From Bdellovibrionales bacterium (GTDB taxonomy: Bacteria; Bdellovibrionota; Bdellovibrionia; Bdellovibrionales; UBA1609): DNA of 5,613 bases. Location: NCBI GenBank assembly GCA_020435185.1, contig JAGRAA010000094.1, forward strand, positions 1-5,613. The letters run 5' to 3'. Made by a program: the position numbers and the translations under genes. Under the pieces are notes generated by a model, which saw only the letters and a program-made list of their open reading frames with translations, ran no database searches and was not told where the DNA came from. Below are positions 1-4,628 of this stretch, one piece after another. Each line of letters starts with the position of its first letter. The stretch's first letter is position 1.

Positions 1-2
1 TA

Positions 3-338
3 GTTTGGGTTCCACAAAAAAAGCATTTAAAGGTTCGGCTATTGGCCTTCAATTATGGCTTGGATTTGAATTTTAAATATATCTTACGCTCCGCTGAGTT
101 GCAGCATGATCTGTTATTAGAGGTTGAGGATGGTCCTCTAAAAGGTCTATCGACGTTGATACGCTTTGAAGACTACCGAAGAAAGTATACCGTGATGAGT
201 ATTCAATCTTTTTTTAAGGCCGAAGAGTTCCCGTTCCCGAGGTTTTTCTTAACTTTTGGAATAGAAATTGTTTTAAAAAATATAGCAATAAAATTGAGAA
301 GTTACTTGGAAAACCAAAAGACAGGTGCTAATCCTTAG
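3..338 (+). CDS. 3' end of a probable SRPBCC (START-like) superfamily protein, truncated by window edge
   Basis: The reading frame is open from base 3 to the TAG at 336-338, so this is most likely the C-terminal ~111 residues of a gene starting outside the window. The in-window TTG at 42 is probably not the true start; no ribosome binding site precedes it. The order of elements resembles the second half of a SRPBCC/polyketide-cyclase-like domain: beta strands, a DGPLKG turn comparable to the VDGPFKK turn I recall in E. coli RatA, further strands, and a long C-terminal amphipathic helix (about the last 35 residues, FPRFFLTFG onward). SRPBCC proteins bind hydrophobic ligands or act as dehydratase/cyclase-like or ribosome-associated factors, and nothing here identifies the ligand. 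It ends 21 bases before glpX on the same strand, consistent with co-transcription. Assignment rests on pattern resemblance only; an unrelated small protein starting at TTG 42 is the alternative. Confidence 0.5.
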   Translation, partial: VWVPQKKHLKVRLLAFNYGLDLNFKYILRSAELQHDLLLEVEDGPLKGLSTLIRFEDYRRKYTVMSIQSFFKAEEFPFPRFFLTFGIEIVLKNIAIKLRSYLENQKTGANP

Positions 339-359
339 TTTGTTAAAACAGAGGTTGAA

Positions 360-1331
360 ATGGACAGAAATTTAGCTCTAGAGTTTGTTAGAATTACGGA
401 ATATGCAGCGTTGTCTTGCGCGAGATATACAGGAAGAGGCGACAATGAGGCCGCTGACCAGGCAGCTGTTGATGCAATGAGAAGAGCCTTTGATACTGTG
501 GATGTGGCTGGGAGAGTGGTCATCGGAGAAGGCGAGAGAGATGAGGCTCCCATGTTGTTTATCGGAGAGAAAGTAGGAAAATGGAATAGTGACTCTCCGA
601 AAGTAGATATTGCCTTAGATCCCTTAGAGGGAACTAATATTTGTGCTACAGGTGGAGTGGGAGCTACTTCAGTTATCGCGGTGGCGGAAGATGGACAGTT
701 TTTACATGCTCCAGACACTTATATGGAAAAAATTGCTGTTGGTCCTCAAGCTCGAGGCAAAGTGAGTTTAGAAAACTCTGTGGAAGAAAATATTCATATT
801 TTAAGTGAAGTACTCTCCAAGCCTGTATCTGACATTACTGTTATTGTTTTAAGTCGCCCGAGACATGAAAAGTTGATTACGGATATCCGTAAAACGGGAG
901 CGCGGATTCATTTAATAGATGATGGAGATGTTTCTGCAGGAATTGCTACGTGTTTTGAGGACACGGGAATAGATCTTTTGGTAGGAACGGGAGGCGCTCC
1001 TGAGGGAGTGATCACAGCGGCGGCAGTAAAATGTATGGACGGTGATTTTCAAGGTCGCTTAAAGTTCAGAAATGAAGAAGAAAAACAGAGAGCAAAACAA
1101 ATGGGCGTTCTTGATTTAGATAAAATCTATACTCGTGATGAATTGGCTGGTGGATCGGTGATGTTCGTTGCAACCGGTGTAACCGATGGTCCTTTTTTAA
1201 AAGGAGTAAAGACTTTGTCCGGCAATCGAGCCTTGACTCATTCGGTAGTTATGAGGTCGTCGTCTGGAACTATTCGTTATGTTGAGGCAGAACACAATTT
1301 TCATAAAAAACCGATGAAGTTCAATAAATAG
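360..1331 (+). CDS. glpX: Fructose-1,6-bisphosphatase class II (GlpX)
   Basis: Hydrolyses fructose 1,6-bisphosphate to fructose 6-phosphate and phosphate in gluconeogenesis; cytosolic and metal-dependent. The 323-residue length is close to the E. coli enzyme (336). Diagnostic motifs are all present: GEGERDEAP at 56-64, DIALDPLEGTN at 83-93, IDDGDV at 186-191 and GTGGAPEGV at 209-217. Residues matching the metal-binding set of E. coli GlpX are D33, E57, D87, E90 and E215, and D61 and T92 match residues implicated in activating the water, so the enzyme should be active. The ATG at 360 follows an AGAGG ribosome binding site (350-354) at 5 bases. It follows an SRPBCC-like gene by 21 bases and is followed after 9 bases by a zinc-ribbon gene whose AGGA site overlaps the glpX stop. 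Some GlpX homologues (cyanobacteria) also act on sedoheptulose 1,7-bisphosphate; specificity cannot be read from sequence alone. Confidence 0.96.
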   Translation: MDRNLALEFVRITEYAALSCARYTGRGDNEAADQAAVDAMRRAFDTVDVAGRVVIGEGERDEAPMLFIGEKVGKWNSDSPKVDIALDPLEGTNICATGGVGATSVIAVAEDGQFLHAPDTYMEKIAVGPQARGKVSLENSVEENIHILSEVLSKPVSDITVIVLSRPRHEKLITDIRKTGARIHLIDDGDVSAGIATCFEDTGIDLLVGTGGAPEGVITAAAVKCMDGDFQGRLKFRNEEEKQRAKQMGVLDLDKIYTRDELAGGSVMFVATGVTDGPFLKGVKTLSGNRALTHSVVMRSSSGTIRYVEAEHNFHKKPMKFNK

Positions 1332-1340
1332 GAACCCTAG

Positions 1341-1622
1341 ATGCGAATCCAGTGTTTTCATTGTTTGAAACTAATTGATGTTCCTAAAGATATAGGAAGA
1401 AGAGAGGAGTGTCCTGAGTGTGGAGCAGATCTGCATGTGTGCAGGAATTGTCGATTTTATGATGAAAAAGCTTATAATGAGTGTGTAGAAACATCGGCTG
1501 ATGTTGTGAGAGAAAAAGATAGAGCTAATTTTTGCGATTTTTTTGAATTGAATACTGAGGCAAAGGCTGCTGATGAAAAAGATAAGCTAAAAGCCGCTGC
1601 TGAGGCATTGTTTAAAAAGTAG
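1341..1622 (+). CDS. Conserved eight-cysteine zinc-ribbon protein of unknown function
   Basis: A 93-residue cytosolic protein. Cysteines C5, C8, C24 and C27 make a classic CxxC-n15-CxxC zinc ribbon. A second set, C34, C37, C48 and C65, lies in a highly characteristic stretch (ADLHVCRNCRFYD, AYNEC, KDRANFCDFFEL) that I recall as a conserved, uncharacterised bacterial family, so two metal sites are likely. Residues 70-93 form a charged, alanine- and lysine-rich tail, probably a helix. No catalytic motif, signal peptide or membrane segment is visible, and a structural or nucleic-acid/protein-binding role is only a guess. The start ATG has an AGGA site (1330-1333) 7 bases upstream that overlaps the glpX stop codon, so translation is probably coupled to glpX. 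The RatA-like gene follows after 16 bases. Confidence 0.88.
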   Translation: MRIQCFHCLKLIDVPKDIGRREECPECGADLHVCRNCRFYDEKAYNECVETSADVVREKDRANFCDFFELNTEAKAADEKDKLKAAAEALFKK

Positions 1623-1638
1623 ATAAGAAAGGATTTTT

Positions 1639-2070
1639 ATGGCTGCTGCTGAAAGAACAGAGTTGTTCGATTGTACCCCTGAACAATTTTTTAGCATTAT
1701 ATCTGATTATGAGAGTTATCCGAAATTTTTGGCTGAGGTAAATGAGTGTAAGATCGTTGAGTCTCAAGGTAATGAAAAGATTGTGGAATATGCGGTATCC
1801 GTAGTGAAAACTTTTAAGTATAAATTAAATATGAAAGAAGAAAAGCCTAATAAAATTAGTTGGTCTCTTCATTCTGGAGATATTTTTAAAGAATCCAATG
1901 GATCTTGGGTGCTTGAAGAAGAGGATGGGAAAACTCGAGCGACCTATAAAGTTGAAGCAAAGTTTAAAGGGTTTGTACCTAGCCCGATCGCTAAAGGGCT
2001 TGTGAGTGTGAATCTTCCAAATATGATGAAGGCCTATCACAATAGGGTGAAAGAGGTTTATGGTGGCTGA
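1639..2070 (+). CDS. RatA/Coq10-like SRPBCC (START-fold) protein
   Basis: A 143-residue single-domain protein of the SRPBCC superfamily, cyclase/dehydrase branch, which includes E. coli RatA (ribosome-association toxin) and mitochondrial Coq10 (ubiquinone-binding). Visible family marks: an N-terminal strand and helix ending in SDYESYPKFLAEV (22-34, compare the D-x-x-S-YPxFLP pattern of RatA), strands with alternating polarity, a SGDIFKESNGSWVLEE segment corresponding to the DGPF...GGW region, and a C-terminal amphipathic helix ending KEVYGG, very like the RatA ending. The length matches the family (about 145). An AGGA ribosome binding site (1630-1633) lies 5 bases before the ATG. The usual genomic partner RatB is not adjacent; instead an acidic helical protein overlaps its 3' end by 11 bases. 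Whether it binds quinone or lipid, or acts on ribosomes, is not resolved, so no gene symbol is given. Confidence 0.85.
   Translation: MAAAERTELFDCTPEQFFSIISDYESYPKFLAEVNECKIVESQGNEKIVEYAVSVVKTFKYKLNMKEEKPNKISWSLHSGDIFKESNGSWVLEEEDGKTRATYKVEAKFKGFVPSPIAKGLVSVNLPNMMKAYHNRVKEVYGG
2053..2056 (+). promoter_or_regulatory. Ribosome binding site inside the RatA-like gene, start ambiguous
   Basis: The GAGG at 2053-2056 lies 3 bases before ATG 2060 but 6 bases before GTG 2063, the next codon in the same frame. By spacing the GTG is the more comfortable start; by codon preference the ATG is. The protein differs by one residue only. Either way the site lies within the upstream coding sequence, implying translational coupling. 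Confidence 0.5.
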
Positions 2071-2446
2071 TCCTAAAGATGATAAGAAAGAGTCCATAGA
2101 AGAAGAATATGACGAGAACGAAGAGTATTTTTCTGATGATCCGAATGATTCCCGTTTTGGAATTTCTGAAGTTGTAAAAAAAATTGTCTCTGCGGGAATT
2201 GGTGCCGCATTTATGACCGAGGAAAATATAAGATCTTATCTCGGCAACATTAAACTTCCTAAAGATGTTATGCATGTTCTTTTGCAAAATGCGAATAAGT
2301 CTAAGCAGGAGCTACTTGATCGCGTGACTAACGAAGTGGTGAAAATTGTCAAAAAAATAGACTTTGTAGAGGAAGCTTCTCGGTTTGTTGAGGAGCACAA
2401 ATTCAAAGTCTCTGCTGAAATTGAAGTTATCCGCAAAGAAAATTAA
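2060..2446 (+). CDS. Conserved acidic/helical protein of unknown function
   Basis: A 128-residue protein I cannot assign to a named family with confidence. Residues 1-32 are strongly acidic and low in complexity (runs of D and E), probably disordered. From residue 33 it is predicted helical: an amphipathic helix around GISEVVKKIVSAGIGAAFM, a second region (KDVMHVLL, KSKQELLDRVTNEVVKIVKKI) with heptad-like hydrophobic spacing, then FVEEASRFVEEHKF, ending in a strand-like KVSAEIEV. The layout faintly recalls phasin-like or granule-associated proteins and similar uncharacterised delta-proteobacterial proteins, but this is from memory only. There is no signal peptide or transmembrane segment. The start overlaps the RatA-like gene by 11 bases (8 if GTG 2063 is used), so the two proteins are probably made together and may interact. 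Its stop is 5 bases from the stop of the convergent gene. Confidence 0.8.
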   Translation: MVADPKDDKKESIEEEYDENEEYFSDDPNDSRFGISEVVKKIVSAGIGAAFMTEENIRSYLGNIKLPKDVMHVLLQNANKSKQELLDRVTNEVVKIVKKIDFVEEASRFVEEHKFKVSAEIEVIRKEN

Positions 2447-2455
2447 TACTATTAA
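2443..2455. repeat. AT palindrome holding both convergent stop codons
   Basis: TTAATA, a single C, then TATTAA: a perfect 6-bp inverted repeat. The plus-strand gene ends with the TAA at 2444-2446 and the minus-strand gene ends at 2452-2454, both inside the palindrome. Weak flanking arms CAAAG (2434-2438) and CTTTG (2458-2462) could extend it. Too AT-rich and without a clean U-tract to be called an intrinsic terminator. Confidence 0.4.
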
Positions 2456-3201
2456 GACTTTGGTGAATTTGTGATCTGTGGAGGAAGTAGTTTTGGTGGA
2501 CTAAGTTGCCTTTTCTCATACTCTTGTCGGTCCAGGAAATTCAGTTTTTCATCGATGGAGTCACCCACATTGGAGGGTTTAATTTGACGAGCTCTTTGAC
2601 TAATAATGCCATTTGTATAGTTATGTGAGGCTAAAAACTCATTGGGGGATATCGGCTCTGAGATGGATGATGTATTCGTGTATTGGGCTACAAATTCGAT
2701 AAGATTATTGTCTATATCAGGCAAACTTTGAATCACCTGATTTAAATAGGATAGAAATCGCCACTTTTGTGGGTTGGGTTGTGGGCTAATGGCTTCTTGG
2801 TAGGCGAGTTCTTGAAGTGATTTGGATAAAAATTCAGAAATATTTGTTTCTTGATAATGTTGGTGAAATTTCAGAGATAATTGGTTGTAAAACTCTTGTC
2901 TTAAAATTAATTCTTTTCTTTTTTCAATCAGTTGAAGCATTTTGTAGTCGAGGCTCGTGGTTTTTAGGGCGGATTTAGGATTGATTAAAAAAGCTTGGTG
3001 TCCAGCTTGGATAGTGTCTTTGAGGTCTTTTTCGGTTTGAATGATCTCTTTGTGGGTTTGAGATTTTAACTTTTCAAATTCGGATAGGATTTTCTGCTTA
3101 GTTTGAGCCATCACCGGTAGAAAATGAGTGAGTATTATTAAAAAAAGTATATGTCTAAAGGTCCTCATGGGGATTAATTTAGCAAAGTTTAATCCAGCCA
3201 T
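2452..3201 (-). CDS. Exported helix-rich protein of unknown function
   Basis: 249 residues from the ATG at 3201, or 238 from the in-frame ATG at 3168. A Sec signal peptide is evident: basic residues R13, R16 and H17, hydrophobic core ILFLIILTHFLPVM, and a likely cleavage after VMA at 32 before QTK. There is no lipobox cysteine, so a soluble periplasmic or secreted protein is expected. The mature part begins with a long charged, probably coiled-coil helix (about 34-65), then further helical glutamine- and leucine-rich segments to about 175, and ends in a proline-rich tail (LSPPKLLPPQITNSPKS). I recognise no domain or catalytic motif. The start is uncertain: the signal peptide would be of typical length from 3168, whereas the 3201 start has a weak AGGG upstream (spacing about 11). 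It stands alone on the minus strand, convergent with the glpX cluster and divergent from tilS. Confidence 0.75.
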   Translation of the reverse strand: MAGLNFAKLIPMRTFRHILFLIILTHFLPVMAQTKQKILSEFEKLKSQTHKEIIQTEKDLKDTIQAGHQAFLINPKSALKTTSLDYKMLQLIEKRKELILRQEFYNQLSLKFHQHYQETNISEFLSKSLQELAYQEAISPQPNPQKWRFLSYLNQVIQSLPDIDNNLIEFVAQYTNTSSISEPISPNEFLASHNYTNGIISQRARQIKPSNVGDSIDEKLNFLDRQEYEKRQLSPPKLLPPQITNSPKS

Positions 3202-3230
3202 TCTTAAATAAACCCTATTTGAGACAGGAG

Positions 3231-3257
3231 TTTATAGAAATCGCAGAGGTTGGACAA
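3231..3257 (-). promoter_or_regulatory. Possible promoter of the exported-protein gene
   Basis: On the minus strand a TATAAA -10-like box lies at 3236-3231 and a TTGTCC -35-like box at 3257-3252. The spacer is 15 bp, shorter than ideal, and the -35 match is 4 of 6. The position is right for the minus-strand gene (leader about 22 bases to ATG 3201). Weak call; the -35 overlaps the palindrome at 3249-3270. Confidence 0.25.
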
Positions 3258-3270
3258 AAAATGTCACAAC
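3249..3270. repeat. Imperfect palindrome in the divergent intergenic region (candidate operator)
   Basis: The left arm GTTGGACA (3249-3256) and right arm TGTC-A-CAAC (3262-3270) are inverted repeats of 8 bp, with one extra A in the right arm and a spacer of five A. It lies between the divergent starts of the exported-protein gene and tilS, overlapping the possible minus-strand -35 box. Location and symmetry suit a dimeric regulator site, but no family-specific consensus is recognised; an RNA hairpin in the tilS leader is the alternative. Confidence 0.4.
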
Positions 3271-3300
3271 ATTGAATAGAGTCCCTACAGGTTTTATGTT

Positions 3301-3304
3301 AGGA
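3301..3304 (+). promoter_or_regulatory. Ribosome binding site favouring the tilS start at 3314
   Basis: The AGGA at 3301-3304 lies 9 bases before the first of three consecutive ATG codons (3314, 3317, 3320). The upstream in-frame options are a TTG at 3272 with no recognisable site and an ATG at 3296 with only AGG 4 bases before it. The run of ATGs may allow starting at more than one codon. Confidence 0.5.
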
Positions 3305-3313
3305 TCCTTGCCT

Positions 3314-4321
3314 ATGATGATGAGTTCTCTAGAGCATTCCTTGGCTCAAACATTTAGACAGTTGGGGGTGGTGAATGAAAGACTTCTGCTGGCTGTATCT
3401 GGTGGGATGGACTCACAATTTTTACTGAGAATTCTGGTCAAATTACAAACTTTGCTTAAGCTGGAGTTGAGTGTAGTCCATGTTCACCACGGATTTAATG
3501 GCGATGAAGACCAAATCGAGTATAGAGATCGTGCTTACGACTTAGTGAAAAGCTTTTGTTTAGAGAATAATATTTCATTTTACTCAAATCTTGATAAAGA
3601 TAGAGGCAATATAAATATTTTAGAATCATTGTCTCATTTTGAGACAATGAAGAGTGAAGCTGATTTTAGAGAATATAGAGAGTTTGTTTACGATCATTTT
3701 TTAACAAAATTAGATATTTCGAGAGTTGTTCTCGCTCATCACCAGGAGGACCTTATTGAGACGCGTTTATTGCGGATGATTCGAGGTGTTGGACCGGAAG
3801 GATTAGAAGCGATGAAAGAAGTGAGTGGAAAAAAAATCAGACCTCTTCTTAAATATTCTCGAACGGAACTTTATGGCTGGATGATGGATTCTGGTGGGCA
3901 GTGGATAGAAGACCCAAGTAATAAAAAGACGGACTACTTAAGAAACTGGATTCGCAGGGAATGGTTGCCTTCTTTAGAGACAAGAGTCCCTGGTGGGGTA
4001 AAGAATTTTTCACGCTCATTGTTGCGTATTGAAGAGGGGGAAAATTTTTCCCAGACTCAATGGGAGAGGGTTGTAAGGCATAGTGAAAGTATATTGAGAA
4101 AGCCTTTCGCTGAACTCGACCTACCTTCTAAGCGAGGGATTGTTGCGAAGTTCTTCAATGAAAAAAATATATATGGCTATACAGAAAATCACATAAATGA
4201 ATTCATTAAGCGCCTTGACACCGACAGAAAAAGATTCACCTTTATATTGGTGAAAAGGTCTTGGAGCGTACTCCCTGAGTCTGTTTGCATGACTGTGCAA
4301 GATCCAGGCACTGAATCTTAA
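3314..4321 (+). CDS. tilS: tRNA(Ile)-lysidine synthetase TilS
   Basis: Uses ATP and lysine to convert C34 of the CAU anticodon of tRNA(Ile2) to lysidine, switching reading from AUG to AUA; essential in most bacteria and cytosolic. The N-terminal PP-loop ATPase motif SGGMDS is at residues 29-34 (numbered from ATG 3314), followed by HVHHGF (56-61), HHQEDLIET (142-150, the family HHxDDxxET signature with E for the first D), the RG of MIRG (157-158), RPLL (176-179) and EDPSN...RNWIRREWLP (from 199). At 335 residues it is shorter than E. coli TilS (432) and seems to lack the usual C-terminal domain, like the short Aquifex-type enzymes. An apparent extra segment (residues about 100-114) lies between the GN and EADFREYR elements and is encoded partly by a perfect palindrome. 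The family usually joins these elements directly. The start is chosen on the AGGA at 3301; TTG 3272 or ATG 3296 would add 14 or 6 residues. ftsH follows after 307 bases, a common pairing. Confidence 0.95.
   Translation: MMMSSLEHSLAQTFRQLGVVNERLLLAVSGGMDSQFLLRILVKLQTLLKLELSVVHVHHGFNGDEDQIEYRDRAYDLVKSFCLENNISFYSNLDKDRGNINILESLSHFETMKSEADFREYREFVYDHFLTKLDISRVVLAHHQEDLIETRLLRMIRGVGPEGLEAMKEVSGKKIRPLLKYSRTELYGWMMDSGGQWIEDPSNKKTDYLRNWIRREWLPSLETRVPGGVKNFSRSLLRIEEGENFSQTQWERVVRHSESILRKPFAELDLPSKRGIVAKFFNEKNIYGYTENHINEFIKRLDTDRKRFTFILVKRSWSVLPESVCMTVQDPGTES
3626..3650. repeat. Perfect 11-bp palindrome within tilS
   Basis: The left arm TCATTGTCTCA (3626-3636) is followed by a TTT loop (3637-3639) and its exact reverse complement (3640-3650). 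It encodes SLSHFETM in the TilS frame. It falls in a stretch that appears to be an insertion relative to typical TilS proteins. In RNA it would form a very stable hairpin inside the coding region. Confidence 0.85.
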
Positions 4322-4330
4322 AGACTCAGG
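4274..4330. repeat. 9-bp inverted repeat bracketing the tilS stop codon
   Basis: CCTGAGTCT (4274-4282) is exactly complementary to AGACTCAGG (4322-4330), with a 39-base interior that itself holds TTGCA (4285-4289) and TGCAA (4296-4300). No U-tract follows, so it is not a standard intrinsic terminator; it could protect or structure the tilS mRNA 3' end. A chance occurrence is possible. Confidence 0.4.
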
Positions 4331-4399
4331 ATGCTAAAAAATAGACAAAATGAGAGAAATCTTAAAAAGACTCACTGAAAATGAATTTTGAGCTTTTGG

Positions 4400-4478
4400 A
4401 CTAAAATTCGGACTAGAGTTTAACTGGATTCACACTAGAACTCGCACTAGAACATAGACTAGCGGTATTTGAGACTAG
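4400..4478. repeat. Degenerate ~11-12-bp tandem array of ACTAG units
   Basis: ACTAG occurs exactly at 4412, 4434, 4446, 4458 and 4474, with variants ACTAA at 4400 and ACTGG at 4423. Successive starts are 12, 11, 11, 12, 12 and 16 bases apart, close to one helical turn. The units at 4434 and 4446 share ACTAGAAC. The units lack the long conserved repeats and spacers of a CRISPR. The array lies upstream of the ftsH promoter candidate, so protein binding sites on one face of the helix, or a decaying minisatellite, are both possible. Confidence 0.65.
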
Positions 4479-4515
4479 GAAATTAAAAGACACCGTTAAA
4501 TTGATCCGAGTTTTC

Positions 4516-4544
4516 TTGAGACCCACCTTAAAGCTTGATATTCT
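4516..4544 (+). promoter_or_regulatory. Candidate sigma70-type promoter for ftsH
   Basis: TTGAGA (4516-4521, 5 of 6 to consensus) and TATTCT (4539-4544, 4 of 6) are separated by exactly 17 bases. Transcription would start near 4551, giving a leader of about 78 bases that contains the hairpin at 4566-4599. The flanking CTTGAGA also resembles a heat-shock -35 box, but no matching heat-shock -10 is seen. Confidence 0.45.
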
Positions 4545-4565
4545 ATGAATTAGGCGATGTGACGG

Positions 4566-4599
4566 TGTGAGCTTAAAAGGAATGGTTTTTAAGCCCACG
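4566..4599 (+). promoter_or_regulatory. Stem-loop in the ftsH leader with GGA in the loop
   Basis: GTGAGCTTAAAA (4567-4578) pairs with TTTTAAGCCCAC (4587-4598) with one A-C mismatch, plus a closing T-G at 4566/4599. The 8-base loop is GGAATGGT. No U-tract follows, so this is not a terminator. It ends 12 bases before the ftsH ribosome binding site. The loop GGA, followed by GGA twice in the ribosome binding site, resembles the arrangement seen in CsrA-controlled leaders; a DNA operator or a simple stabilising hairpin are alternatives. Confidence 0.55.
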
Positions 4600-4611
4600 G
4601 AGTATACTTAT

Positions 4612-4619
4612 AGGAAGGA
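4612..4619 (+). promoter_or_regulatory. Ribosome binding site of ftsH
   Basis: AGGAAGGA lies 9 bases before ATG 4629 and contains two GGA triplets. It is the strongest purine-rich site in the window and fixes the ftsH start, after which the typical N-terminal membrane segment begins. Confidence 0.8.
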
Positions 4620-4628
4620 TTTTAATTT

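Larger units (their letters stand above)
4322..4628. other. tilS-ftsH intergenic region without a supportable gene
   Basis: 307 bases with no credible coding sequence. A 13-codon frame from ATG 4350 lacks a ribosome binding site, and the minus-strand open stretch 4413-4598 has repeat-driven composition and no family resemblance. The region holds, in order, the right arm of the inverted repeat around the tilS end, an ACTAG repeat array, a candidate promoter and the ftsH leader hairpin with its ribosome binding site. No clear rho-independent terminator for tilS is seen. Confidence 0.7.

Noticed and set aside
335..718. Minus-strand open frame of 127 codons opposite glpX
   Set aside because: It lies entirely over the well-supported glpX gene and its product has no family features; an antisense shadow.
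1825..2436. Minus-strand open frames opposite the RatA-like gene and its downstream neighbour
   Set aside because: They overlap two genes with ribosome binding sites and coherent proteins, and their translations look random and rich in H, F and S.
4350..4391. 13-codon plus-strand frame starting MREILKRL
   Set aside because: No ribosome binding site precedes it and nothing supports translation.
4400..4478. ACTAG array as a CRISPR
   Set aside because: Units are only 11-12 bases with a 5-base core, without spacers of normal length and with no cas genes nearby.
4413..4598. 61-codon minus-strand open frame between tilS and ftsH
   Set aside because: It runs through the ACTAG array and the leader hairpin, has no recognisable family, and its composition reflects the repeats.
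4566..4599. Leader hairpin as a rho-independent terminator for tilS
   Set aside because: The stem is followed by GGAGTATACT rather than a U-tract, and it lies more than 240 bases after the tilS stop.
4603..4608. TATACT as the ftsH -10 box
   Set aside because: No acceptable -35 lies about 17 bases upstream, and transcription would start inside the ribosome binding site.
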